Shown here: positions 1-5,265 of the stretch, piece after piece
Layout of the letters: each line of letters starts with the position of its first letter
How positions within the stretch are numbered: the first letter of the stretch is position 1
DNA from: Phycisphaerales bacterium
Lineage (GTDB): Bacteria > Planctomycetota > Phycisphaerae > Phycisphaerales > UBA1924
Direction: 5' to 3'
Length of the DNA: 5,265 bases
Assembly (NCBI GenBank): GCA_029260335.1
Contig: JAJDDL010000292.1
Coordinates: forward strand, 1-5,265
Position numbers and translations under genes: made by a program
Notes under the pieces: model-generated
Databases searched by the model: none
Told to the model about the DNA's origin: nothing
What the model saw: only the letters and a program-made list of their open reading frames with translations

Positions 1-174
1 CTGATCGGTCATCCCCCGACTATCACCAGCGGCGAACACCCGCTCGCCCATCTCGACCTCGACGAACTCCAGATGATCCATCACGCCCGCGGCTTGGAGG
101 ATGGCCAAGCAGGCCCGGGTAACTTCTGGGCCAATCCCGTCGCCGGGCGCAAGAGCAATACGGAGTTTCGACAC
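1..174 (-). CDS. Isocitrate/isopropylmalate dehydrogenase family protein, N-terminal part (isocitrate dehydrogenase favoured), cut by the left edge
   Basis: The 58 visible residues begin VSKLRIALAPGDGIGPEV. The segment PGDGIGPEV (residues 10-18) is the N-terminal signature of the metal-dependent beta-decarboxylating dehydrogenases, a family that includes isocitrate and 3-isopropylmalate dehydrogenases acting with NAD(P) in the cytoplasm. The following stretch, with VEMGERVF and a Gly-Asp-Ser-Arg-Gly-Met run (residues about 40-55), resembles the 'GE+V...G...G' segment of Thermus-type and Rickettsia-type isocitrate dehydrogenases more than LeuB, so a TCA-cycle role is my preferred reading. The substrate-deciding residues lie outside the window. 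The start is GTG at 174-172, chosen because AAAGGA sits 8 nt upstream and the signature begins about 10 residues in, as expected. It follows the Sua5-type gene by 61 bp on the same strand with no terminator between them, so it may be the third gene of the operon. Family assignment is firm; the exact enzyme is not. Confidence 0.85.
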   Translation of the reverse strand, partial: MSKLRIALAPGDGIGPEVTRACLAILQAAGVMDHLEFVEVEMGERVFAAGDSRGMTDQ

Positions 175-182
175 GATCAGCG

Positions 183-188
183 TCCTTT
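183..188 (-). promoter_or_regulatory. Ribosome binding site for the dehydrogenase GTG start
   Basis: The minus strand reads AAAGGA here, 8 nt before the GTG at 174. It decides the start. The nearest upstream ATG (200-198) is out of frame with the dehydrogenase and soon reaches a stop, and no other good in-frame start lies nearby. Confidence 0.6.
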
Positions 189-235
189 CGCGGGTTCCAT
201 CGTCGGATTCGGGGGCAAACGATAGCGCGAGATTC

Positions 236-1186
236 CTAGCGCGTGGCCCTCGCCAGCCGATCGTGGATCGCCCGCCAGATCGCGGACGCCCCCTCGGTCG
301 CGCCCTCTTGTGGAGGACGTTCGATGAGGATCTCCTTGGCGCCCATAGCGTCGGCCTCGCGCAGAGCCGCATACAGACGCCGGGCGTACGCGTCGGGCTC
401 TGTGGGCATCGCGATACCACGCACGCCCGCATCCAAACGCGAATAGGCCAGCAGCACCCATTCCCCACCCAACTCCGTTACGTCATCGACGAGCCGAGCC
501 GGCGTGCTCGGGGCGTAATGCCGCTCTTGCAAGCCCGGGCTTGCGGCCTGACCGGCGGCAATCTGATCTCCGAGATCATCGACCGCTCGCCCAACAACCT
601 GTGCAATCTGCTCAGCGCCGATGACACCCCGTCGCAAGACGGCGGCTTTTTCGCAGGTCATGTCTACCACCGTCGACTCGATCCCGCGTTCGCACGCGTC
701 GGCGGCCAGCACAATCACCTCCCCGCCGAACTGCTCGAAGACATGAGCGGCCGTCGTGGGTGAGACCTGGCCCGATCGATTGGCGCTCGGCCCGACGATC
801 GGCCCTCCGAAACGCTCAATCAACGCGAGCGCTGTCGGATGGTCCGGCATCCGGATCGCCACCGTATCCCCGCCCGCGCACACGATCGATGGAATCGACT
901 CATTTCGCTTGACCACGAGCGTCAACGGGCCAGGCCAGAACGCCTCTGCCAACGCCTCGCAATCAGCCCCCCACTCCGCCGCACACTCCCGCGCCATCGC
1001 GACGCTCGAGACGTGGACAATCAGCGGATTGTGCGCCGGACGCCCCTTGACCGCGAACACCTGCGCCACCGCGGCCTCGTTGCGCGCATCTGCGCCCAAG
1101 CCGTACACAGTCTCGGTCGGGAACGCGATGAGCCCACCCTTGCGCAGGAACCCAGCCGCCATCTCGACTTGATCAATGCCCGCCAT
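236..1186 (-). CDS. sua5: L-threonylcarbamoyladenylate synthase, Sua5/YrdC/YwlC type with C-terminal Sua5 domain
   Basis: This 316-residue cytoplasmic enzyme should make threonylcarbamoyl-AMP from threonine, bicarbonate and ATP, the first step of t6A37 modification in ANN-decoding tRNAs; TsaD and its partners then transfer the group. The YrdC domain covers about residues 5-200. It shows PTETVYGLG (23-31), KGRP (47-50), FWPGPLT (83-89), IRMP (111-114), the SxN motif SAN (134-136) and ESTVVD (170-175). The linker signature SPGLQERHYAP (216-226) is typical of full-length Sua5 proteins, where it reaches over the active site, and residues about 230-316 form the C-terminal Sua5 domain. Length fits Sua5 rather than the short TsaC (about 190 residues). 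The ATG at 1186 has AGAAGGA four nt upstream and lies 12 bp after the stop of the TolC-like gene, so translation of the two is probably linked. The stop is TAG. No key residue is visibly missing. Confidence 0.95.
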   Translation of the reverse strand: MAGIDQVEMAAGFLRKGGLIAFPTETVYGLGADARNEAAVAQVFAVKGRPAHNPLIVHVSSVAMARECAAEWGADCEALAEAFWPGPLTLVVKRNESIPSIVCAGGDTVAIRMPDHPTALALIERFGGPIVGPSANRSGQVSPTTAAHVFEQFGGEVIVLAADACERGIESTVVDMTCEKAAVLRRGVIGAEQIAQVVGRAVDDLGDQIAAGQAASPGLQERHYAPSTPARLVDDVTELGGEWVLLAYSRLDAGVRGIAMPTEPDAYARRLYAALREADAMGAKEILIERPPQEGATEGASAIWRAIHDRLARATR

Positions 1187-1190
1187 CGCG

Positions 1191-1196
1191 TCCTTC
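1191..1196 (-). promoter_or_regulatory. Ribosome binding site of the Sua5-type gene
   Basis: The minus strand reads GAAGGA, 4 nt before the ATG at 1186. It fills most of the 12-bp gap after the TolC-like stop codon (TGA, 1201-1199), so there is no room for a separate promoter. Transcription must come from within or upstream of the TolC-like gene. Confidence 0.5.
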
Positions 1197-1198
1197 TG

Positions 1199-2980
1199 TC
1201 ATTTTCCAACGACGTCCGGCACGACAAACTCCACCCGGTTGCGCTGCAGTGTCGTCCCCATCGCCTGATGGCTCTCGGCGAGCGAGACCGCGTAATCCAC
1301 CAACGCCTGGACCTCATCGCGTTCCGCGTTGGAAAGCCGCTCCTGCTGGTTCAACTCGGTCTCCAACTGCTCGATCGAGTACCCGCCTTGCAGGTTCTCC
1401 TTGCGAACCTCCAGCACGCGCAGGTTCTCGGCCTGGGCAATCCGATTGAGTTTCTCCTGCTCGATCAGCCGGAAGTTGGTCTCCAAGTTGTTCAGCGCGT
1501 TCTTGACCTCGAGCAGCACCTGCTGGGTCGTGTTCTCAAAGCTCAGCACCGCCTGCTGCCTTTCGAGCAAACGCCGCCTGAGCACCGCTTCGCCCGCCCT
1601 ATTCCCGATCGGAATCTCATAAAAAAGCCCGATGCTCGCGTCGAAGAACTCACGGTCCCACACCGTCGCGTTTGCCGTGCGCAGATCATCTTCGAGCGAC
1701 TGAAACCGCGCCTGGATCCGCAGATCGAGCTGCGCAAGCCTCGCGTTCTCGGCCACGATCTGTCGAATCGTCGTGTCGTCGATCGACAGAATCGCCTGAG
1801 CAATCTCCGGCCGCTCATCGAGCGCCGAAATGATCGCATCGGCAAGCGAGAACTCGATCGGCTCTGCAAACGGCAGATCCACCGGCAAGAGCAACACCTC
1901 TGACGACACCGGCAAGTCCGGCCGATTGATCAACGCCTTCAGCCGATCGCTCGAAACCCGCACCGTGTTGCGTGCACGCCAGAGATCCGACTGACGATCC
2001 CGCACCCGAGCCGCGGCGTTGGCGATCTGCGCCCGGTTCACGTCAAAGCCCGCCCTGGCCCGCACCTGCGCAAGCACAGTCCGGCCGCGATCGGTCAACC
2101 GCTCCAGGATCATCAGGTCGTAGTACGCCCGCACCAGCTGCCAATACGCCCGCTCGGTGTCGGTCACCACGCGGTTCAACTCGCTCTTGAGATTCGCAAC
2201 CGCAGCCCGCTCGGCGTTCTGGGCAATCCTGACCTGCGACAGCGCCACCTGCGAGCCAAAGTTCCGCAGCAACGGCTGGTCGTATTGCGCCGTCAGGCTC
2301 GCCCGGTTCGCAGGATTGGGCGTGAGGGCCAGGCCTCGTTCGTCTGATTCGTTGTAACCCAACTCTTGTTGCAGCGTGAGCTGCCCGCCCGCCGTGGTCA
2401 GCCGACGGATCCCCGCGGTAAACCCAAGGTCGGTGCTGCGACGAAAATCGCCGCCAAGTCCGAACCCCGAGGTCGAGCGATCCACGATCGGCGTCTCGCT
2501 GTCCTGATACTGCAAACTCGAGAAGAAAACCCAATCGAACGCCGCCTCGGCTTCGACCACCTGCGCCGAGTTGATCGAGGGCGAGAGCCTCGCAAACTGC
2601 ACCTGCAGATTCTGATCCAACGCCAGGGCGACGGCGTCCTCCAGGCTCAATCCCACCACCTCGTGCGGCTGGCCGAAGAAGTTCTCATCCATCGAGAGCG
2701 AACCGAACTGCTCGGCGTATGAGTCCGGGCCCGCCATCTCCAGGATCCGCTCCTCGAACTCCCCGAGCTTGAACTCCTCGATGAAGTCCTCTTGCGACAT
2801 TTCCTGGACGGTGATCTGCCGCTGCGGCCGGGCCGTCGGTTCGAGCAGCTCCTGGCGAACCATGTCCGCAATCGAGCGCCGCATCGCGGGCTCGGCCGAC
2901 GTGTTCAATGGGCTGACCTGGCACCCGCCGAGAACGACAAGCAAGGCCGACAGAAGGGCCAAACCTCGTGGTTGGTTCAT
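1199..2980 (-). CDS. TolC-family outer-membrane efflux lipoprotein
   Basis: This 593-residue protein should form a trimeric outer-membrane channel-tunnel that receives substrate from an inner-membrane pump through an adaptor; neither partner is encoded here. The start at 2980 gives a lipoprotein signal peptide (residues 1-19) with lipobox LGGC and the acylated Cys20. AGGGAG lies 6 nt upstream. An in-frame ATG at 3109 would bury the signal peptide behind 43 charged residues, so I rejected it. Residues about 21-109 are a variable, acidic N-terminal region. Two outer-membrane efflux repeats follow. The first begins GLSLEDAVALAL (110-121) and holds QYDQPLLRNFG (232-242) and a long helix to about 350. 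The second begins FSLADAIISALDERPEI (377-393) and holds YEIPIGNRAGEA (454-465), then a long Gln/Glu/Arg-rich helix to about 575. The protein is longer than E. coli TolC (about 470 mature residues), mainly through the N-terminal extension. Substrate and partner pump are unknown. It is the first gene of the leftward block. Confidence 0.92.
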   Translation of the reverse strand: MNQPRGLALLSALLVVLGGCQVSPLNTSAEPAMRRSIADMVRQELLEPTARPQRQITVQEMSQEDFIEEFKLGEFEERILEMAGPDSYAEQFGSLSMDENFFGQPHEVVGLSLEDAVALALDQNLQVQFARLSPSINSAQVVEAEAAFDWVFFSSLQYQDSETPIVDRSTSGFGLGGDFRRSTDLGFTAGIRRLTTAGGQLTLQQELGYNESDERGLALTPNPANRASLTAQYDQPLLRNFGSQVALSQVRIAQNAERAAVANLKSELNRVVTDTERAYWQLVRAYYDLMILERLTDRGRTVLAQVRARAGFDVNRAQIANAAARVRDRQSDLWRARNTVRVSSDRLKALINRPDLPVSSEVLLLPVDLPFAEPIEFSLADAIISALDERPEIAQAILSIDDTTIRQIVAENARLAQLDLRIQARFQSLEDDLRTANATVWDREFFDASIGLFYEIPIGNRAGEAVLRRRLLERQQAVLSFENTTQQVLLEVKNALNNLETNFRLIEQEKLNRIAQAENLRVLEVRKENLQGGYSIEQLETELNQQERLSNAERDEVQALVDYAVSLAESHQAMGTTLQRNRVEFVVPDVVGK

Positions 2981-2986
2981 CCAATA

Positions 2987-2992
2987 CTCCCT
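2987..2992 (-). promoter_or_regulatory. Ribosome binding site of the TolC-family gene
   Basis: The minus strand reads AGGGAG, 6 nt before the ATG at 2980. With the lipoprotein signal peptide that starts there, it fixes the start and argues against the longer reading from 3109. Confidence 0.65.
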
Positions 2993-3004
2993 GTGCACGC
3001 TGTC

Positions 3005-3033
3005 ATTCGAGCCGCGCCGAGCCTTGGTGTCAA
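3005..3033 (-). promoter_or_regulatory. Sigma-70-type promoter of the leftward block
   Basis: The minus strand has a perfect -35 box TTGACA (3033-3028), a 17-bp spacer and a -10-like TCGAAT (3010-3005; four of six match TATAAT). Transcription would begin at about 2998, leaving a short leader of roughly 18 nt that holds the AGGGAG ribosome binding site. It also lies inside the rejected upstream extension of the TolC-like frame, which supports the start at 2980. Assigned from sequence pattern only. Confidence 0.6.
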
Positions 3034-3051
3034 TTCGGCGCAGGCTTCTTG

Positions 3052-3066
3052 TCCACCTTTGGTGGA
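3052..3066. repeat. Inverted repeat TCCACC-TTT-GGTGGA between the divergent promoters
   Basis: A perfect 6-bp inverted repeat with a 3-bp centre lies 18 bp upstream of the leftward -35 box and about 30 bp upstream of the rightward -10 candidate. Being near-palindromic and placed between two divergent promoters, it could be an operator for a dimeric regulator. There is no T-run on either side, so it does not look like a terminator. The function is inferred. Confidence 0.4.
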
Positions 3067-3096
3067 TGTCGGTTCGCGCCATCGCGGGCAAACCGC

Positions 3097-3102
3097 TACA
3101 CT
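3097..3102 (+). promoter_or_regulatory. Candidate -10 element for the secreted SH3-like gene
   Basis: TACACT matches TATAAT at four positions and would start transcription near 3109, about 60 nt ahead of the ATG at 3169. The best -35-like sequence 18 bp upstream (TTCGCG, 3073-3078) is poor, so this is a weak or activator-dependent promoter at best. Confidence 0.3.
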
Positions 3103-3110
3103 CAACCATA

Positions 3111-3139
3111 GGGAGCTCGATATCAATCGGAGGGCTCCC
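3111..3139 (+). repeat. Inverted repeat able to fold in the 5' leader of the secreted SH3-like gene
   Basis: GGGAGC (3111-3116) pairs with GCTCCC (3134-3139), and inside it CGAT (3118-3121) pairs with ATCG (3126-3129) around the loop ATCA. This gives a 10-bp stem with a small asymmetric internal loop. It ends 15 nt before the AGGGAGG ribosome binding site and has no following U-run, so it is not an intrinsic terminator. It may stabilise the leader or bind a protein; neither is shown. Confidence 0.4.
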
Positions 3140-3154
3140 CAGAGAAAATCAGGT

Positions 3155-3161
3155 AGGGAGG
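3155..3161 (+). promoter_or_regulatory. Ribosome binding site of the secreted SH3-like gene
   Basis: AGGGAGG lies 7 nt before the ATG at 3169, a strong site. It favours this start over the in-frame ATG at 3178 (Met4). Confidence 0.65.
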
Positions 3162-3168
3162 CCGGACC

Positions 3169-4497
3169 ATGGGCAGGATGCCACGAGGTCGTTTCTCGGA
3201 TATCCATCCGAAGAATCTTTCAAAATTCGCCGCGATCGCATGCCTCCTCACCGGAGCCGGCTTCGCCAGCGCCCAAGAGACCATCATCGTCACCGAGCAG
3301 GGAGCTCGCCTCCACGCCGGGCCAAACACCCGGCTCTACACCATCCGCATGCTCGATGTCGGCACCCGCCTCCAAACCCTGGGCGAGCCCGCGGGAGGGA
3401 TGATCCCCGTCGCATACCCCGCAGACCTTGCCGCCTACGTCCCGGCCAGCTCCGTCGAGGTCATCGACACCGACAGCCTCCGGGTCAGCCGAGCCACGCG
3501 CCTCATCGCTCCCCACGCCTCTGACGGCATCGAGGGGAGCTGGCGGTCGGTCCTCCAAAGCCCCATCCGCCCGGGCAGCGAGCTGACCATCAGGACCATC
3601 ATTCGATCGGAAGAAGGCGAGATCCTGGGCTACATGGTCCAGGCCCCCCCAGGTGCCACGGCGTACATCGCCCAATCCACGATCGACTCCAACGCGACCA
3701 CGATCAATCAAAGCACAGATGACACAACTGGTGACACCACCGCCGAGGCCAACGCCGAGTCGATCCAAGGCACCAACCTGCTCGATGACATGGTCCCGCC
3801 GAAGGCTGGTGACGCCCAAGCCGAACTCGCCGGCACGCCGGACGATCCGACCACGCGAATCCAAGACCCCAACGCCGCGATCGATCAAGCAAACTCCGGA
3901 GCACTGGCAACGAACCAGCCGCTGGTCATCGACCAGGGCACCGACACCACGCCCAACGCCGATCAATCGCTGACTCCCACACAGCTCGAGGCGTTGTATC
4001 AATCCGCCCGCGCAAGCGATGAGTTTGATCAAGAGCTCGACGCACTGCTGAGCGAGCACCGCCGAACGCTCGACGCACTCGCCGACGACCAGTTCAACGC
4101 ACGCATCCGCCAGCAACTCGGCCAACGCATCGCGTACTTGGAGATGCGCATCGCCTTTCGCGATGGCCCCGCGCGGGTCGCGTCCAAACGCGATGGCCAG
4201 GAGAGCGTCTCGGAGCGCATGGCCTCCAAGCTCGATGAGTTCACCGCCGGCCGGGGCTACGCCCTCGTGGGCAAGCTCGTGCCCAGCCGCATCTACGACG
4301 GCAGAAACCTCCCCAAGCTCTATCGCCTGCGATCACCCGATGCCCTGGGACGCACCCTCGGCTATGTCCGCCCCGGCAAGCGAGACCTCACTGCTTATCT
4401 CAACCAGATTGTCGGCATTGCCGGCAAGATCGAATCGGGCCCCGGCGGCTCCAAGATCATCACGCCCACACGCGTGGAATCCATCGACGAGCCTTGA
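3169..4497 (+). CDS. Secreted multi-module SH3-like protein of unknown function
   Basis: I do not recognise a named family for this 442-residue protein. Residues 1-35 look like a Sec signal peptide with a rather long basic n-region, a hydrophobic core (20-32) and cleavage after Ala-Ser-Ala (33-35), giving an exported protein with an N-terminal Gln. Residues about 38-100 read like a bacterial SH3-type domain, with V-T-E-Q-G-A-R-L-H-A-G-P-N near the start and AYVPASSVEVI at the end. Residues about 103-172 look like a second, diverged beta-rich copy ending in AYIAQSTI. Residues 174-268 are a Thr/Asp/Asn/Gln/Ala-rich linker that should be disordered. Residues 269-332 are strongly helical, possibly coiled coil. 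Residues about 360-440 form a Gly-rich beta module (VGKLVPSRIYDGRNLPKLYR, then LGYVRPGK and VGIAGKI) that resembles C-terminal SH3-like segments. A cell-wall or envelope scaffold role would fit but is inference. It starts a rightward block, divergent from the TolC-like gene and 73 bp ahead of the FIST gene. Confidence 0.85.
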   Translation: MGRMPRGRFSDIHPKNLSKFAAIACLLTGAGFASAQETIIVTEQGARLHAGPNTRLYTIRMLDVGTRLQTLGEPAGGMIPVAYPADLAAYVPASSVEVIDTDSLRVSRATRLIAPHASDGIEGSWRSVLQSPIRPGSELTIRTIIRSEEGEILGYMVQAPPGATAYIAQSTIDSNATTINQSTDDTTGDTTAEANAESIQGTNLLDDMVPPKAGDAQAELAGTPDDPTTRIQDPNAAIDQANSGALATNQPLVIDQGTDTTPNADQSLTPTQLEALYQSARASDEFDQELDALLSEHRRTLDALADDQFNARIRQQLGQRIAYLEMRIAFRDGPARVASKRDGQESVSERMASKLDEFTAGRGYALVGKLVPSRIYDGRNLPKLYRLRSPDALGRTLGYVRPGKRDLTAYLNQIVGIAGKIESGPGGSKIITPTRVESIDEP

Positions 4498-4537
4498 TCT
4501 CACTTCTTCGCTTGGGCCTCAAATCGCGCACTGAGAA

Positions 4538-4565
4538 TCGACCGCACCCAAACCGCGGCCACAAT
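4538..4565 (+). promoter_or_regulatory. Candidate promoter of the FIST gene, possibly leaderless
   Basis: TCGACC (4538-4543; four of six match TTGACA), a 16-bp spacer and CACAAT (4560-4565; five of six match TATAAT) end only 5 nt before the GTG at 4571. Transcription would then begin at or beside the start codon, which fits the lack of a Shine-Dalgarno sequence there. The rest of the 73-bp spacer 4498-4570 shows no terminator with a T-run. Confidence 0.4.
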
Positions 4566-4570
4566 ACAGC

Positions 4571-5265
4571 GTGACATCCGATCTCCAAGCCGCCTCTGCC
4601 TGGTCCACCGGCAGTTCCATCGCCGAGACCACGGCTCGCGTGGTCAGCGCGATTCAATCCAGACTCGCCACGCCACCATCGCTTGTGTTCCTCGTCGCCA
4701 CCGAACTCTCCCAGATCGATCTGCGCGAAGCGATCGATCTCATCCGCGACGAACTCTCACCCCAGACCATCCTCGGCACCACCTCGCCGTCCCTGCTCGC
4801 CTCCGAGGGCACACTCACCGACACGCCGGGCATCGGCGTCCTCGCCCTCTCAGGCGTCCATGTGCACCCGTTCACGCTTGAGACCGTCGACCACCCAAAT
4901 GAGACCTTCCCAGCGTCGATCGATCGCCTCGCCGATGTCATCGGCTCCAACGACGAAGCACGCGCCACGCTCCTGCTCGCCAATCAGAAGGGCCTCGCGA
5001 TCCAGGCCATGCTCCCGCGCCTCAACGCCGCACGTGGTTTAGGACGGCACTACCCAATTCTCGGCAGCGTCATCGACGACGCCACGCTCATCCTCGACGA
5101 CCAGTTCAAGCACCAAGGCCTCATCGGCGTCACGCTCTCGGGCGACTTTCGCTTCGACGCTATCACGTCTCAAGGCACAACACCGGTCGGCAATGACCTC
5201 GTCATTACCCGCGCCAAGAGCAACCTCATCCAAGGGCTCGCGGGCAAGCCCGCCATCGAGGCACT
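4571..5265 (+). CDS. FIST-domain signal transduction protein, N-terminal part, cut by the right edge
   Basis: The frame is open from GTG 4571 to the window end, giving 231 complete codons. FIST domains are putative small-ligand sensing modules found alone or joined to histidine kinases, GGDEF proteins or chemoreceptors. Residues 7-43 (AASAWSTG..., an Ala/Val-rich helix, then LVFLVAT) match the usual FIST N-terminus. ILGTTSPSLLASEG (67-80) sits where the family has its Gly-rich 'GcsaeG' turn, and GIGVLALSGVHVHPF (87-101) is the following strand pair. GTTPVGNDLVITRAKSNLI (202-220), then LAGKPAIEA (223-231), is the well-conserved 'G..PvG...vTra..N.i.eL.G.PAle' segment, after which the FIST C domain would begin beyond the edge. 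GTG is chosen because an in-frame stop lies at 4532-4534 and no other normal start codon lies between, and because the family N-terminus begins within a few residues. It is cytoplasmic, with no signal peptide or membrane segment. Whether an output domain follows cannot be seen. Confidence 0.85.
   Translation, partial: MTSDLQAASAWSTGSSIAETTARVVSAIQSRLATPPSLVFLVATELSQIDLREAIDLIRDELSPQTILGTTSPSLLASEGTLTDTPGIGVLALSGVHVHPFTLETVDHPNETFPASIDRLADVIGSNDEARATLLLANQKGLAIQAMLPRLNAARGLGRHYPILGSVIDDATLILDDQFKHQGLIGVTLSGDFRFDAITSQGTTPVGNDLVITRAKSNLIQGLAGKPAIEA

Noticed and set aside
175..235. Possible hairpin or promoter between the Sua5-type and dehydrogenase genes
   Set aside because: Only a 5-bp ATCGT/ACGAT pairing with a wide loop and no -35/-10 pair were seen; nothing beyond the ribosome binding site is supported.
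101..763. Plus-strand open frame of 220 codons over the Sua5-type gene
   Set aside because: It lies antisense to the conserved YrdC and Sua5 motifs and gives a Pro/Arg-rich sequence with no family resemblance.
839..1903. Long open frame on the plus strand (354 codons) opposite the Sua5-type and TolC-type genes
   Set aside because: It spans two well-supported minus-strand genes, and its product is Arg/His/Leu-rich with no recognisable domain, as expected for an antisense shadow in GC-rich DNA.
2981..3109. N-terminal extension of the TolC-type protein from an ATG at 3109
   Set aside because: It would put 43 charged residues ahead of a clear lipoprotein signal peptide and would contain the TTGACA promoter; the start at 2980 has its own AGGGAG.
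2769..3524. Plus-strand open frame crossing the divergent spacer into the SH3-like gene
   Set aside because: It overlaps the signal peptide regions of both flanking genes in the wrong frames and turns into His/Pro/Arg-rich low-complexity sequence.
3220..4125. Open frame on the minus strand (301 codons) opposite the secreted SH3-like gene
   Set aside because: The product is a Gly/Val/Asp-rich composition artefact without motifs, whereas the plus-strand reading has a signal peptide, a strong ribosome binding site and modular structure.
4498..4570. Possible terminator between the SH3-like and FIST genes (TTGGG at 4512 and CCCAA at 4547)
   Set aside because: The arms are five bases long, 30 bases apart and not followed by a T-run, so the pairing is not convincing.

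Overview
This is a GC-rich (about 62%), densely coding bacterial window with five protein genes and no RNA gene, insertion sequence, CRISPR array or other mobile element that I can see. A TolC-type outer-membrane lipoprotein implies a diderm cell. Together with a secreted SH3-like protein of unknown role, a FIST-domain protein, GTG starts and the general codon style, this fits a planctomycete (Phycisphaerae-like) chromosome. The taxonomic guess is inference only.

The left half (1-2980) is a leftward block. Read in its own direction it is a TolC-family outer-membrane lipoprotein (2980-1199), a Sua5/TsaC-type threonylcarbamoyl-AMP synthase (1186-236) and the first 58 codons of an isocitrate/isopropylmalate dehydrogenase (174-1, running off the left edge). 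The gaps are 12 bp and 61 bp, each start has a Shine-Dalgarno-like sequence, and no terminator is visible between the genes, so cotranscription is plausible. The functions (export channel, tRNA t6A synthesis, central metabolism) do not form an obvious pathway.

The 188-bp spacer 2981-3168 separates this block from a divergent rightward block. It holds a convincing promoter for the leftward block (TTGACA, 17-bp spacer, TCGAAT), a weaker -10-like site for the rightward gene, and two inverted repeats. One (3052-3066) lies between the promoters like an operator. The other (3111-3139) could fold in the 5' leader of the rightward gene.

The right half (3169-5265) carries a 442-residue secreted protein with SH3-like modules at both ends, a disordered linker and a helical middle. 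After a 73-bp gap comes a FIST-domain protein that starts with GTG at 4571 and runs off the right edge. The FIST gene has no Shine-Dalgarno sequence. A promoter-like pair sits so close to its GTG that a leaderless mRNA is possible.

Nothing here amounts to a clearly new system. The most interesting points are the multi-module SH3-like protein, the structured divergent control region, the possible leaderless FIST gene, and a marked excess of the palindrome CGATCG (18 copies by hand count).
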